Source: Coxiellaceae bacterium (lineage in GTDB: Bacteria; Pseudomonadota; Gammaproteobacteria; Coxiellales; Coxiellaceae). From it: a DNA stretch of 64,000 nucleotides. The position numbers and the translations under genes were made by a program. The stretch spans positions 326,068-390,067 of the forward strand of contig JARGPC010000001.1 of NCBI GenBank assembly GCA_029212885.1, written 5' to 3'. This document shows, piece by piece, positions 27,375 through 36,859 of the stretch. The notes under the pieces are model-generated. The model ran no database searches, was not told the DNA's origin, and saw only the letters and a list, made by a program, of their open reading frames with translations. Numbering within the stretch: position 1 is the stretch's first letter; every line of letters begins with the position of its first letter.

Positions 27375-29092
27375 AAGCAGTAAAGCGCCAGCGCGGATTT
27401 TTGTTAATAGCAGCCATTACCTTGATTGTTATTGTCGGTTTTTATGGCGTGGTATTTACCCATATTATCAGCAGTGGCGCAGATGCTAACGCCGGTTATA
27501 TCCAAGCCGTGCAATCTTACTATGTAGCAGAAGCAGGTTTAAACAAAGGGCTTTTTGGTGTCAATAGCCCAACGGTGGAAAAAACCATCACGTCAACTGA
27601 TGCACGAACTGGCTGTACAACCATTAGCGACACAAGCTTTGGCGCCGGCCAATATAACGTGAGTACTGCCACACTGAATACAAGTCAGACCATATTACAA
27701 ACAGGCATTAGCGCCAGCGACACCAGCATCACTGTTGGTAATACCAGCGGTTTCTCGACTGGAGGCATGCTGTATATCGGCAATGAAAAAATCAGTTATA
27801 CCGGCATCGGTACCTGCAATAACGGCCCTTGCATCACCGGCTTAACCCGTGGCGCAGAAAACACACTGGCACAATCACACGATAGCGGCACTTATGTCAG
27901 CGAACTCGCTTGCTCCCTCACCGCCAATGGCGGCGTACCTTCGATTGCTAGCGCCAATGGCAGCACCACACTCAATGCGCAAGCCAATATGGAAACTGGA
28001 TTTGCGGTAGGGCTCAGCGCAGGGAGTAATGTCGCCATATACCGCTGGAATCTACCCACCTCTAACACATGGACTGATGTCGGCATTGCAGGCATCAAAA
28101 ACAATCTCCATTTAAATGCCGTCAGCGCTGCTGGGCCTGACTATGCCTGGGCAGTGGGTGATGATAAAGATGATAAGTTTGCCTTGTACTCTTGGAATGC
28201 CGGGGCCAACCCTGCAACATGGCAACTCGACGCCAGCCCTCCCACCTCAAACGATAAGTACATTAAAGATCTTGATGGTGTCTCTGCCGTGTCACCCAAA
28301 GAAGTATGGGCAGTGGGACAACGTAGCGGCAAAGTAAACAAGGCGTACCGCTATTCTATTTTACGTTACAGCGGTGGCAGCTGGTGCAAATTGGAGCCAA
28401 GCAGTAGCTGTGGCGGTAAAACCATCCCTGCAGATGAAAAAAATAAAAACGATATTGCAGAGTTACGCGCTGTTAGCGTGATAGATACCAGCGGCGACGG
28501 CTTCGGCAACATTGGCTTTGCTGTTGGTGATGACGGCGTTATTTTAAAATATGACGGCACCGATTGGACTAAAGTTACCAGCCCCACCTCTAATGACTTA
28601 CTGGGCGTGCAAGTAATCTCCGCCAATGAAGCCTGGGCCGTAGGATACAAAGGTACTATTTTACACTGGGTTCGCGGCACTTGGTCAACTCTAAGTGGCA
28701 CGGGCACAGGCAATAATGATATTTTAGAAGCCGTCACCGCAGTTGATACCAATAGTGATAGTTACGCCGATGCTGGCTGGGTCGTTGGCCGTAATGGCAC
28801 TGGAGCAAGAGCATACCGCTTTACCCAATCCGTTTCTAATGGTAATGAACCCGTTGTGACTACAAGTTGGACTACACACCAACCCAGCGGTCTCGCTAAT
28901 CAAGCTATGTACTGCGTAGCCATGCTGCGTCAGGGTGATGTCTGGGCTGGCTCTAGGAATGGCAATATCATGCACTGGAATGGTACCGACTGGGCACAAG
29001 CCGCAAAGCCTCACAACAAACACATCAAAGGCATTGCCTTGGTCGGCCCAATCAATACTAAAGCTTCCACATTTCACGAAACATTTAATTAA
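27371..29092 (+). CDS. Pilin-like N-terminus fused to a predicted seven-bladed propeller
   Basis: It is 573 residues. The N-terminus is MshP/PilX-like: basic, then RGFLLIAAITLIVIVGF and a helix ending SYYVAEAGL, a signature of these minor pilins. It lacks Glu+5. A linker (residues about 130-170) carries IGNEKISYTGIG and LTGLTRGAE. From about residue 210 to 555 seven repeats follow, each with an (A/G)-(W/F)-x-V-G style strand and an x-Y-x-x-W style strand: GFAVG, AWAVG, VWAVG, GFAVG, AWAVG, GWVVG and VWAGS. This fits a seven-bladed beta propeller. The likely role is pilus-tip adhesin. The next feature starts after a gap of about 100 bases. Confidence 0.8.
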   Translation: MKAVKRQRGFLLIAAITLIVIVGFYGVVFTHIISSGADANAGYIQAVQSYYVAEAGLNKGLFGVNSPTVEKTITSTDARTGCTTISDTSFGAGQYNVSTATLNTSQTILQTGISASDTSITVGNTSGFSTGGMLYIGNEKISYTGIGTCNNGPCITGLTRGAENTLAQSHDSGTYVSELACSLTANGGVPSIASANGSTTLNAQANMETGFAVGLSAGSNVAIYRWNLPTSNTWTDVGIAGIKNNLHLNAVSAAGPDYAWAVGDDKDDKFALYSWNAGANPATWQLDASPPTSNDKYIKDLDGVSAVSPKEVWAVGQRSGKVNKAYRYSILRYSGGSWCKLEPSSSCGGKTIPADEKNKNDIAELRAVSVIDTSGDGFGNIGFAVGDDGVILKYDGTDWTKVTSPTSNDLLGVQVISANEAWAVGYKGTILHWVRGTWSTLSGTGTGNNDILEAVTAVDTNSDSYADAGWVVGRNGTGARAYRFTQSVSNGNEPVVTTSWTTHQPSGLANQAMYCVAMLRQGDVWAGSRNGNIMHWNGTDWAQAAKPHNKHIKGIALVGPINTKASTFHETFN

Positions 29093-29200
29093 CAGCAACC
29101 ACTTACATAACATTGTCGACCATAACCAAAAAAATAGCTTATGCTGTGCATGCTATGTAGGGTAATAATGTAAATTCTTTTAAATGTTGTGGGAGACATG

Positions 29201-30049
29201 ATGAGAGTTCTAGCAGATAGCGCACCAAAAAACACACCAATTGAAAAATTAAATCAATTGGATGCAATAACCAAGTCCTGGCCAAATGAGTGGCACCGGA
29301 ATGCACTGAATAGCACACGACGTATTGATAATTTTTTAACCATTGACAAGCAGTACCACGAATGGCTTAGCCAATTAAAACCTGCTGAATTTGCTTTTGT
29401 TATTGAACCCGTCTTATCAAATACCAATGAACTACTCAGCTTGTATCATAACCCTGCGACAGAAACGTTAAGGCAAAAACATAGCGTTTATGAATGCTTA
29501 ATGCACATGGACCTTTATTTAACTTTGGCTAACCATTACCCTGAAGAAAAAGGTGTAATTGACAATCAAATCGGCAAGCACGAAGATGAACTGTATAGCC
29601 ATAAACATTACACATCACTTGATAATGTGCTGGGAAACATCAAACGACTGACTGCAATAAACGCTTTTTCAAAGCGCATTACCGCGAATAACTCCAGCAG
29701 TCACGGTGCTTTTTGGATAAGCCCGCCGACTGGCATTACATCTATGATCAAACAACTTGAAGGCAAGATGGCTGGATTACAACAAAGTCGATCATTTAGC
29801 GCAATGAACAGTGAAAAATTTGCTCAACAACTCACCGAGGTTGAGCAAATTTTATATAGATCTGCCAGCGCCCAACTGTCCACAACGCCCGGTCTATTTA
29901 GAGGATGGAAAGTGCCTGGCACTGGCCGTGATCCTGGAGTTGACCAACTGTACAAAGACATCCGCAATGAGTACGAACCCTGGTATGGTGACGAAGCGGC
30001 AGCACAAGCAACTGAAGAAGAAAAGTCTTACGCGCCCGGCAGCCCGTAA
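29201..30049 (+). CDS. Unrecognised 282-residue protein
   Basis: The start ATG 29201 has GGAG 5 bases upstream; ATG 29198 also fits. It is soluble, helical by eye and charged, with no signal peptide or membrane span. A middle stretch (KHYTSLDNVLGNIKRL) and a C-terminal GRDPGVDQLYKDI with acidic ending are notable. No family is recognised. It follows the pilin cluster on the same strand but after a clear gap with its own ribosome site, so it may not belong to the pilus operon. It is the first of three unknown genes located between two convergent halves of the pilus locus. Confidence 0.6.
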   Translation: MRVLADSAPKNTPIEKLNQLDAITKSWPNEWHRNALNSTRRIDNFLTIDKQYHEWLSQLKPAEFAFVIEPVLSNTNELLSLYHNPATETLRQKHSVYECLMHMDLYLTLANHYPEEKGVIDNQIGKHEDELYSHKHYTSLDNVLGNIKRLTAINAFSKRITANNSSSHGAFWISPPTGITSMIKQLEGKMAGLQQSRSFSAMNSEKFAQQLTEVEQILYRSASAQLSTTPGLFRGWKVPGTGRDPGVDQLYKDIRNEYEPWYGDEAAAQATEEEKSYAPGSP

Positions 30050-30194
30050 AACATTTCGTAATCAGCAATCAGCGTGATATAGTAAAAGTGGGAGTAACGG
30101 GAGGCAGCCTATTTTTTCTCTTCAACAAAATTGTATTTAGCACACAATTATCACGCTGCCTTAGAGTAATCAACACGATTACAAGGAGGCACTT

Positions 30195-30578
30195 ATGTCA
30201 CGTACCGAAATGGAAGAGCAAGAAACTCACCGATTTTTACTTATCAAAGTACTGAAATTTCTCACACAAGCAAAAGAAATATACGACAGTTACTATCGAT
30301 CAGCCCCCAAAGGGATATGCAGCATCCTAGCAGAATCAGCCAAACACCCGCTACCAACCAGCTATCCAATAGAAAGTGAAGACACAGCCGAGCTTAATGC
30401 AGAAATTCAAATCGTAGCAGATCATTTACGCTATACCGCTGGCAAACGCATAGCAGACACATCACAAGTGTGGTTTCGAGATCCAAAAACAGCGGCTTTT
30501 TATCATGCTATAACAAAAGAAATTTTGACTGAGGATGAATCAAATGATTCAATTGAAAGCAAAGCAATACACCCTTAG
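30195..30578 (+). CDS. Unrecognised 127-residue protein
   Basis: The start ATG 30195 has a perfect AAGGAGG 7 bases upstream. It is acidic, helical and soluble. RTEMEEQETHRFLLIK and a C-terminal stretch FRDPKTAAFYHAITKEILTE stand out; it ends in a Ser/Glu-rich tail. The stop lies 9 bases before the next gene, so the two are likely co-transcribed. No family recognised. Confidence 0.6.
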   Translation: MSRTEMEEQETHRFLLIKVLKFLTQAKEIYDSYYRSAPKGICSILAESAKHPLPTSYPIESEDTAELNAEIQIVADHLRYTAGKRIADTSQVWFRDPKTAAFYHAITKEILTEDESNDSIESKAIHP

Positions 30579-30587
30579 GAGACAGTA

Positions 30588-31877
30588 ATGCCAAACAAAA
30601 TCGCACAATTAAAAGAGACAATTGACGACTGGGGCCCAAAAGCAGAAATACGTGACTATAACAGCGGAAAAGTACTTGCACTGCTAACGCTAATAGATGA
30701 AAAAAAATTATGTGACTTAAATTTTTCGATAGGGATTATCGGCACAGTCGTCAGCCTATGTAACATGTCTGGTACACAGCGTGACTTAATTATGCAGCTG
30801 GATTCATCCCACATTAAACTGTTGCTTTCGCTTACCTATGGTCAATTTAATCAGGTCGTTACTGATAATCTCGAGGATATTAAAAATTTCTGCATTATAT
30901 TAGATAAGCAATCTGCATTATACGGGTACATCAATTGGGACAAAGCTTGCCAATTAAACCAACTGGGTTCTGGCATTTTTGCTAAAGCATTAAATACAGC
31001 ATCACCACACGAAGTCGAGATCATTCTTAACAGTGAATATGATTTATCGGAAGAAGAATGCAGCCAATTAAACGTAATACAAGCCGACCATGCAAAAGCA
31101 CTGCTATTACTACCTAAAGAACAACGCAAACGTTTACTCGAACTTGAAATAGACAGTTTAAATGAGACCGCAATACAATTAAGCGAAACTCATGTGCACT
31201 GCGATGAAGCCAAAGCCGATGATATAAAAAATGGTTGGTGGTTAGTGGAGAAGTTTGGTTACGCTGAAACCATGCACCGCATTAGAATGGCCAGCGATAT
31301 GGCTAAATTAAAAGAGCTGATTGCCGAGGCCTATACACTAAATGGGCTAGGTAAAACCAGATGGGACTATCCAGAAGGCGCAAAAATAGTAATTGAAAAA
31401 TTTGGCAAGATTAAGCTTCCTGAGCATTACCCCTTGGATGCACCTGCGTCCATCAGCGACGAAAGCGGCGACACCTCCAACCCATTACTAAATGAATTGA
31501 ACTCCACTATAGACCTAATCAGAAATGAAATTGCCGTGACACTTTGCTTACGCTTAAGCGCTATTCATTTAGTAGAAAAAACTACAGATACGGACAAAGA
31601 AACAGATGAGAAAAAAACCGAATCGGCCTCTACCGTATCAACACTAGTGAGCATATTCACCATGCCGGTTACAGCCATCAGTAGCCACATACAATCTTAT
31701 AAGGTACGTCATCCAAAAGTAGCTGGCTGGTATAAAAAAGCACACGACTTCTTTCCTAACCAAGTCAACAACCCACCATCTAGTTGTGCATCACCAACAT
31801 CAGTCAGTTCCGCAGATGAAGCATCGCCCACTGAGACACTACCAGTTACGCTTGAGAGTCGACGCCCTGGTTTGTAA
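30588..31877 (+). CDS. Unrecognised 429-residue protein
   Basis: The start ATG 30588 has AGGAGA upstream. It is soluble, mostly helical, Leu-rich in residues 130-200 (with HAKALLLLPKEQRKRLLELE). The C-terminal third has a basic patch (SYKVRHPKVAGWYKK) and a disordered Ser/Pro/Ala tail ending in ESRRPGL. Residues about 345-365 (TLVSIFTMPVTAISS) are moderately hydrophobic but not a clear span. The stop is 14 bases from the convergent mshG stop. Effector-like composition is an inference. Confidence 0.6.
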   Translation: MPNKIAQLKETIDDWGPKAEIRDYNSGKVLALLTLIDEKKLCDLNFSIGIIGTVVSLCNMSGTQRDLIMQLDSSHIKLLLSLTYGQFNQVVTDNLEDIKNFCIILDKQSALYGYINWDKACQLNQLGSGIFAKALNTASPHEVEIILNSEYDLSEEECSQLNVIQADHAKALLLLPKEQRKRLLELEIDSLNETAIQLSETHVHCDEAKADDIKNGWWLVEKFGYAETMHRIRMASDMAKLKELIAEAYTLNGLGKTRWDYPEGAKIVIEKFGKIKLPEHYPLDAPASISDESGDTSNPLLNELNSTIDLIRNEIAVTLCLRLSAIHLVEKTTDTDKETDEKKTESASTVSTLVSIFTMPVTAISSHIQSYKVRHPKVAGWYKKAHDFFPNQVNNPPSSCASPTSVSSADEASPTETLPVTLESRRPGL

Positions 31878-31890
31878 ATTGAGCGACAAC

Positions 31891-33144
31891 CTACCTTCCT
31901 GACGCCGCCCCCATCATGCCGTACATTGGCATAAATATGCCTAGCGCCAAAACCAAAACCATACCAGCCATACACACTAATAATGTTGGCTCCAGCATGT
32001 CACTAAAACGCTGAATAGTAAAATCGGTGTCCTTTTCATAAGTCACTGCAATTTTTTCAAACATATCTGCTGTACGGCCAGATTCCTCACCCACAAGAAT
32101 CATTTGCATCGTCATCGCAGTAAATAGTCCACTATTAGCTATGGCTTGTGTTAATGTTTTACCGCTTTCAATATCACCGCGAATCGCCAGCACTTTATCT
32201 GTTATATATTGATTACCCGCTGACTTAGAAACCATAGTCAGCCCTTGCAATAAAGGCACACCGCTTCGCAACATTAAAGAAAACGACCAGGCAAAGCGCG
32301 TTAACATAATATGTGTAAGCAATTGCCCAACAATAGGCAGACTTAATTTTTTCTTATCCCAAATATATCGCCCACCCGGAGAGCGCAAAAAAAGCCGAAT
32401 GGCAACAAAAACAACAATGACGGCGAGCAACATCAACGGCCAATAATTCACAAAAAGATCTGATGATCCAACAAGTACTCGTGTTGCCCATGGCAAGTCT
32501 TGTCCCATCGATTTAAAAAAAGATGAGAACGCCGGAACCACAAATACATTAATCACAGCTACAGCTGCAAATAATGCTGTGACAACAATCTTAGGGTATC
32601 GCAATGCTGATTTTATACGCTTACGTGTATCGGCCTCTGTATACAAATATTTTGCCAATTGAGAAAATGACTCCTCTAATTGCCCCGCCCCTTCACCAAC
32701 CTCAATAATATTCGCATAAATGTTTGGGAAAACCTTAGGGTACTGACGAATAACTTTAGCTAAGCTTTGCCCTTCTTCTAGCTGCCCAGCAATTGCTAAC
32801 AAAGCCGACTTTAATATTTTCGAGGTTGCCGTACTGCCTAACTGCTTAACTGCCGTAACAATAGCAACACCCGCATCTAATAAGACCGACATATTTTGAC
32901 TAAAAATAGCCAACTCTTCTAGCTTAACTTTTCTGCTAAAAAACGCCGGTAAACTAAATGATGTTGTTGATTTTTTTCCGCCAGCAGAAGTAGCTGGTGC
33001 AGCTACTGCTTTTTGAGAAATAGAAATCGGCGTAATATGTTTAGCAAACAACTGTGCCGCTACCGCATCGCTGCCCGCCGCTTCAATGATACCGCTAACT
33101 TTATTGCCATGCGCATCTCGCCCGCTATAAGAAAAATTTGGCAT
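31891..33144 (-). CDS. mshG: MSHA pilus inner membrane platform protein MshG (PilC/GspF family)
   Basis: It has 417 residues with two GspF domains. The N-terminal MPNFSYSGRDAHGNKVSG opening, the VGEGAGQLEESF and VGEESGRTADMFEKIA motifs, and three membrane spans (around 170-190, 215-240 and the C-terminal 385-410) are standard. It is last in the nine-gene mshI-to-mshG operon. It anchors the assembly ATPase MshE. Confidence 0.95.
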   Translation of the reverse strand: MPNFSYSGRDAHGNKVSGIIEAAGSDAVAAQLFAKHITPISISQKAVAAPATSAGGKKSTTSFSLPAFFSRKVKLEELAIFSQNMSVLLDAGVAIVTAVKQLGSTATSKILKSALLAIAGQLEEGQSLAKVIRQYPKVFPNIYANIIEVGEGAGQLEESFSQLAKYLYTEADTRKRIKSALRYPKIVVTALFAAVAVINVFVVPAFSSFFKSMGQDLPWATRVLVGSSDLFVNYWPLMLLAVIVVFVAIRLFLRSPGGRYIWDKKKLSLPIVGQLLTHIMLTRFAWSFSLMLRSGVPLLQGLTMVSKSAGNQYITDKVLAIRGDIESGKTLTQAIANSGLFTAMTMQMILVGEESGRTADMFEKIAVTYEKDTDFTIQRFSDMLEPTLLVCMAGMVLVLALGIFMPMYGMMGAASGR

Positions 33145-33147
33145 TGA

Positions 33148-34839
33148 CTACCCCCCTGCCACTCGCTGAACTTCAGCAATTGTGGTTTCACCATTTTTCG
33201 CTAACTGCATAGCGTTATACAATAACGACGCATGCTTATGGTATTTTTCAATCAACATAACAAAAGCCGACGCATCATCCCTGCGCAACGCATCCAACAT
33301 TTCAGGATTAAACACCAATAATTCATAAATACCAGTTCGTCCACGATAACCCGTTTCATTGCAACGCATACAGCCCTCACCCACCTTAAACTGCACACCA
33401 TCATATTCATCACCCATTGCCGCTTTCAGCCACGTCGTTTCTTGCTCTGTCAGTTGATAATCAACCTTACAACTGTCACAAATAATACGCGTCAGCCGCT
33501 GCGCTAACACACCACGGATGGTAGACGCCACCAAATAACCTTTTACACCCATATCTAATAAACGTGTGGCCGCACTCGCCGCATCGTTAGTATGCAATGT
33601 CGACATCACCAAGTGACCTGTTAACGCCGCTCGAATAGCTATCTCCGCTGTTTCTTGATCACGCATCTCACCCACCAGAATAATATCTGGATCTTGCCGT
33701 AAACAAGTACGCAGCACAGCCGCAAACTCTAAACCAATCTTTGGCTTTACCTGCACTTGATTAATACCCGATAGGCGATATTCAACTGGATCTTCAATGG
33801 TTATAATTTTGGTCGTTTTTTGATTTAATTCAGTTAATGCTGCATATAGCGTGGTTGTTTTACCACTACCAGTAGGCCCCGTCACCAACACCAAACCATT
33901 AGGCATATGAATCAACTCTCTAAATTGCGGCAATATTTTCTTATCCATACCAGCTTTATCTAAATTCAAAATACCATCCGATTGATTCAACAATCGCATC
34001 ACAATCGACTCGCCGTCTTGTATGGGTAAAGTTGATAAACGCACATCAATACTCTTGCCATTCACTTTCATATTAAAACGACCATCTTGCGGTAATCGTT
34101 TTTCAGCAATATTCAACCCAGCAATTAATTTTATACGCTGAGTTAGTGCGCCCGTAATATTGGTATTCTGCAGTGTTTGTTCTTGTAAGACGCCATCTAC
34201 CCGCAAACGAATATGCACGACTTTTTCATCAGGTTCAATATGGATATCAGATGCATTAATTTGAACCGCATCTTCAAAAATGGATCGTAATAATTTAATC
34301 ACTGGCGCGTCTGATGCACCTGCCTCCAACTCAGCTAAATCAACATCGTCTGTAGTCTTTAGCTCCTCATCAAGTTTTTGAGCAAACCCAGAAATATCTT
34401 CAGTACGGCGATACAATAAATCCAAACTCGTTTGCAAAGGTTCGCGGCGTACAATAGCCACCTTCACTTCTTTTTCTAATAAGCGGGAGATTTCGTCAGT
34501 AGCAATAATATCCAATGGATCAATCATACCCACCATTGCACTATCATCATTTTCGCTTAGCAGGATGGCATTAAAGCGACGGGCATACGTCTCAGGCAAG
34601 CGACGTGACACCTCTTCTTCCATGTCGTAATCACCAAGCTCAATCACGGGCAAATTTAATTGTTCAGCTAGGATATTATCTAACGTTACTTCATCGATAT
34701 ATTGTTTTTGTAATAAGACTTCACCCAGCTTCTTATTTGATTCTATTTGTGCTGTCAGCGCTTCTTCTAATTGATTTTGTGTGATCGCCCCTTTTTGTAT
34801 AAGGAGATCACCTAAACGCAATTTTTGCTGTGTTGCCAT
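33148..34839 (-). CDS. mshE: MSHA pilus assembly ATPase MshE (PilB/GspE family)
   Basis: It has 563 residues. An N-terminal MshEN domain (ALTAQIESNKKLGEVLLQK) precedes the ATPase with Walker A GPTGSGKTTT, Asp box SDIHIEPD, Walker B DIILVGEMRD, His box TGHLVMSTLHTNDA and a zinc site of four cysteines (CDSCKVDYQ and GCMRCNETG). MshEN domains in this family bind cyclic di-GMP; the LLQK/LADL-type repeats here fit but are not proof. It is spaced 3 bases from mshG. Confidence 0.96.
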   Translation of the reverse strand: MATQQKLRLGDLLIQKGAITQNQLEEALTAQIESNKKLGEVLLQKQYIDEVTLDNILAEQLNLPVIELGDYDMEEEVSRRLPETYARRFNAILLSENDDSAMVGMIDPLDIIATDEISRLLEKEVKVAIVRREPLQTSLDLLYRRTEDISGFAQKLDEELKTTDDVDLAELEAGASDAPVIKLLRSIFEDAVQINASDIHIEPDEKVVHIRLRVDGVLQEQTLQNTNITGALTQRIKLIAGLNIAEKRLPQDGRFNMKVNGKSIDVRLSTLPIQDGESIVMRLLNQSDGILNLDKAGMDKKILPQFRELIHMPNGLVLVTGPTGSGKTTTLYAALTELNQKTTKIITIEDPVEYRLSGINQVQVKPKIGLEFAAVLRTCLRQDPDIILVGEMRDQETAEIAIRAALTGHLVMSTLHTNDAASAATRLLDMGVKGYLVASTIRGVLAQRLTRIICDSCKVDYQLTEQETTWLKAAMGDEYDGVQFKVGEGCMRCNETGYRGRTGIYELLVFNPEMLDALRRDDASAFVMLIEKYHKHASLLYNAMQLAKNGETTIAEVQRVAGG

Positions 34840-34857
34840 AACCGTAATCCTTGTTGG

Positions 34858-35934
34858 TTAGGATAACTTATCAAGCTGTTGTTGCACATATGCCATAGCA
34901 GAAGGAGTTAAGCCAACCGCTCTTTTTGCATTTTGAAATGCTTCGACTGCCGCATTATTTTTTTCGGCAGACTCTAGAGCAATACCTAACCCCATCCACC
35001 ATACCCCCTTAGCAGGGTTTAATTGTACCAACTGATGATACAGCTGCGCAGCCATCATAAACTGTTCATTTTGTTGATACAGTGCAGCCAACAAAGAATA
35101 ATACTCTGGGGCTACTTTCATATCTGGTGATGATTGATTCAATTGATCAATCGCTTTTTGCAACTTGCCCTCACCCATTAAAATACGCGCTTCTAAACTA
35201 TCAAATGGTGCATAGTCTGGCACACGCTTTAAACCAACGGCAATGATAGATCTCGCCTCTTCGACACGATTATCTGACAACAATACCGTTGCTAATAGCT
35301 GCCGCGCCTCCAAGTCTTTAGGGTCTCTAACCAACAACTCTTTTAATAAATCAACCGCCTTATCATCATCACTATTATCCATTGCTTTTTGCGCCTCAAC
35401 ATACAATGCAGCAATTTTTTCTTTTGGCTCAAGTGGCACAATTTGCTTTACCGCAACATTATTATTCTCGACAACTGGCTGGCGAATAGCTTGGGGCGAC
35501 GTTATAGCTCGCTGAGCTTCAGGCAATGGTACTGTTGCAGTAACTGGCTGCACGGTTGCGGCCGGCGCAGGAGCTACTGCTGAAGTTGGAGTTGGATCTA
35601 AAGCTGGAGCTTGCGCCAGCACTTGCTCTGCTTTTGCCTTTGGCTTAGCCACCTGTATAGTAGTTGCAGCTGTAGTTTGTATTGCTTTAACCAATGCCTG
35701 CTTATCTTTTTGTGTCATTTGCTGATTAGCGATTACTTTATGATGACGCGAAGGAATTAGCCATGCCGCCAACGCTACCGTAAAAACAGCTATTAGCAAC
35801 AACCAGGCTGGGTGCATACGCAATCCAGACACCACGGGTTTAACCGATCGCATCTTACGTAAGACGGAAAATCCTTTATCGTTACGCTGCCGGCCTGTCT
35901 CGAGATCCTTTAGCATTTGGTTAATCAAACTCAT
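34858..35934 (-). CDS. mshN: MSHA biogenesis protein MshN with TPR repeats
   Basis: It has 358 residues from ATG 35934, which overlaps the mshM stop as TGATG. SLINQMLKDLETGRQ opens as in MshN proteins. A single membrane span (HPAWLLLIAVFTVALAAW) is followed by an Ala/Pro-rich periplasmic linker and C-terminal TPR-like repeats (LYVEAQKAMDNSDDDKAVDLL, RDPKDLEARQLLATVLL, LEARILMGEGKLQKAIDQL). Longer frame extensions upstream lie inside mshM and were rejected. Confidence 0.9.
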   Translation of the reverse strand: MSLINQMLKDLETGRQRNDKGFSVLRKMRSVKPVVSGLRMHPAWLLLIAVFTVALAAWLIPSRHHKVIANQQMTQKDKQALVKAIQTTAATTIQVAKPKAKAEQVLAQAPALDPTPTSAVAPAPAATVQPVTATVPLPEAQRAITSPQAIRQPVVENNNVAVKQIVPLEPKEKIAALYVEAQKAMDNSDDDKAVDLLKELLVRDPKDLEARQLLATVLLSDNRVEEARSIIAVGLKRVPDYAPFDSLEARILMGEGKLQKAIDQLNQSSPDMKVAPEYYSLLAALYQQNEQFMMAAQLYHQLVQLNPAKGVWWMGLGIALESAEKNNAAVEAFQNAKRAVGLTPSAMAYVQQQLDKLS

Positions 35935-36842
35935 CAACGCATCCCTAGCTTTGTAGCTAAAATAATTAATATCCCCATTAATATGATACCAATGGCTGCC
36001 AAACCGAATGTTAGCCAATTACGATCAGGTCGTCGAATACTTTCTGTATCACCAATAGCTGACTTCATATATTCACGATTCACCTCCCGATCTGCGCGAC
36101 CAAAGGCAACCATCAATGCTTTATCACATAGAATATTAATCACTCGCGGTATACCCTTGCTAGCTTTATACAACAAATCCACTGAGTGGCGATTAAATAA
36201 TGAGCCATGAGTAAAACCAGCCATGGCTAATCGGTGACAAAGATACGAATCTAAATCTGCACGACTTAATGGCTGCAATCGATAGGAAAAAACAATACGC
36301 TGCTTTAACTGCCATAAATCAGGATCATCCAAACGCACATCTAATTGCGGCTGGCCAAACATCACAATCTGCAATAAGTGTGAAGACTCCGTTTGCAAAT
36401 TGGTAAACAAACGCAATGTCTCTAAACATTTATTCGACAACGCCTGCGATTCATCGATAATCATAACCACATGCTTGCCTTCACTGTAATATTGAATTAA
36501 TTTTTTATTAATTAACTCATGCAGCTCATAAGGTGTTACAGACAATTTAAAGTCAATGCCCAACTCTCGCGCCAGTGCTTTACACAACCCTAGAGGTTTT
36601 AAATCTGGGTTAGGCAAATATGCCGTGACAAAGGGATCTTCTAACGCATCCAATAACATGCGGCATAACATTGTCTTACCAGCACCCACTTCGCCGGTAA
36701 TCTTAATAAAACCATCGCCGCGATGTAAACTGGTTAATACCACATTCAGGGCTTCGGTGTGTCCTGGCAACTCGCAGAAAAATTGCGTGTTCGGCGTTAA
36801 CGAAAACGGTTGGTCTTTTAAATTAAAATGCTCCAAATACAT
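35934..36842 (-). CDS. mshM: MSHA pilus ATPase MshM (ExeA/GspA-like)
   Basis: It has 302 residues from ATG 36842. A perfect AAGGAGGTGAT lies 7 bases before it. The protein begins MYLEHFNLKDQPFSLTPN, has Walker A GEVGAGKT at residues 50-57, Walker B VMIIDESQAL, and a C-terminal membrane span (LAAIGIILMGILIIL). ExeA-type ATPases link secretin assembly to peptidoglycan. Position between mshL and mshN is standard. Confidence 0.95.
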   Translation of the reverse strand: MYLEHFNLKDQPFSLTPNTQFFCELPGHTEALNVVLTSLHRGDGFIKITGEVGAGKTMLCRMLLDALEDPFVTAYLPNPDLKPLGLCKALARELGIDFKLSVTPYELHELINKKLIQYYSEGKHVVMIIDESQALSNKCLETLRLFTNLQTESSHLLQIVMFGQPQLDVRLDDPDLWQLKQRIVFSYRLQPLSRADLDSYLCHRLAMAGFTHGSLFNRHSVDLLYKASKGIPRVINILCDKALMVAFGRADREVNREYMKSAIGDTESIRRPDRNWLTFGLAAIGIILMGILIILATKLGMR

Positions 36843-36859
36843 CACATCACCTCCTTGAA

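Noticed and set aside
26093-29092. General type II secretion locus rather than pilus
   Set aside because: The linked mshI-J-K-L-M-N-E-G order, secretin with lipobox and ExeA-like MshM are characteristic of MSHA systems.
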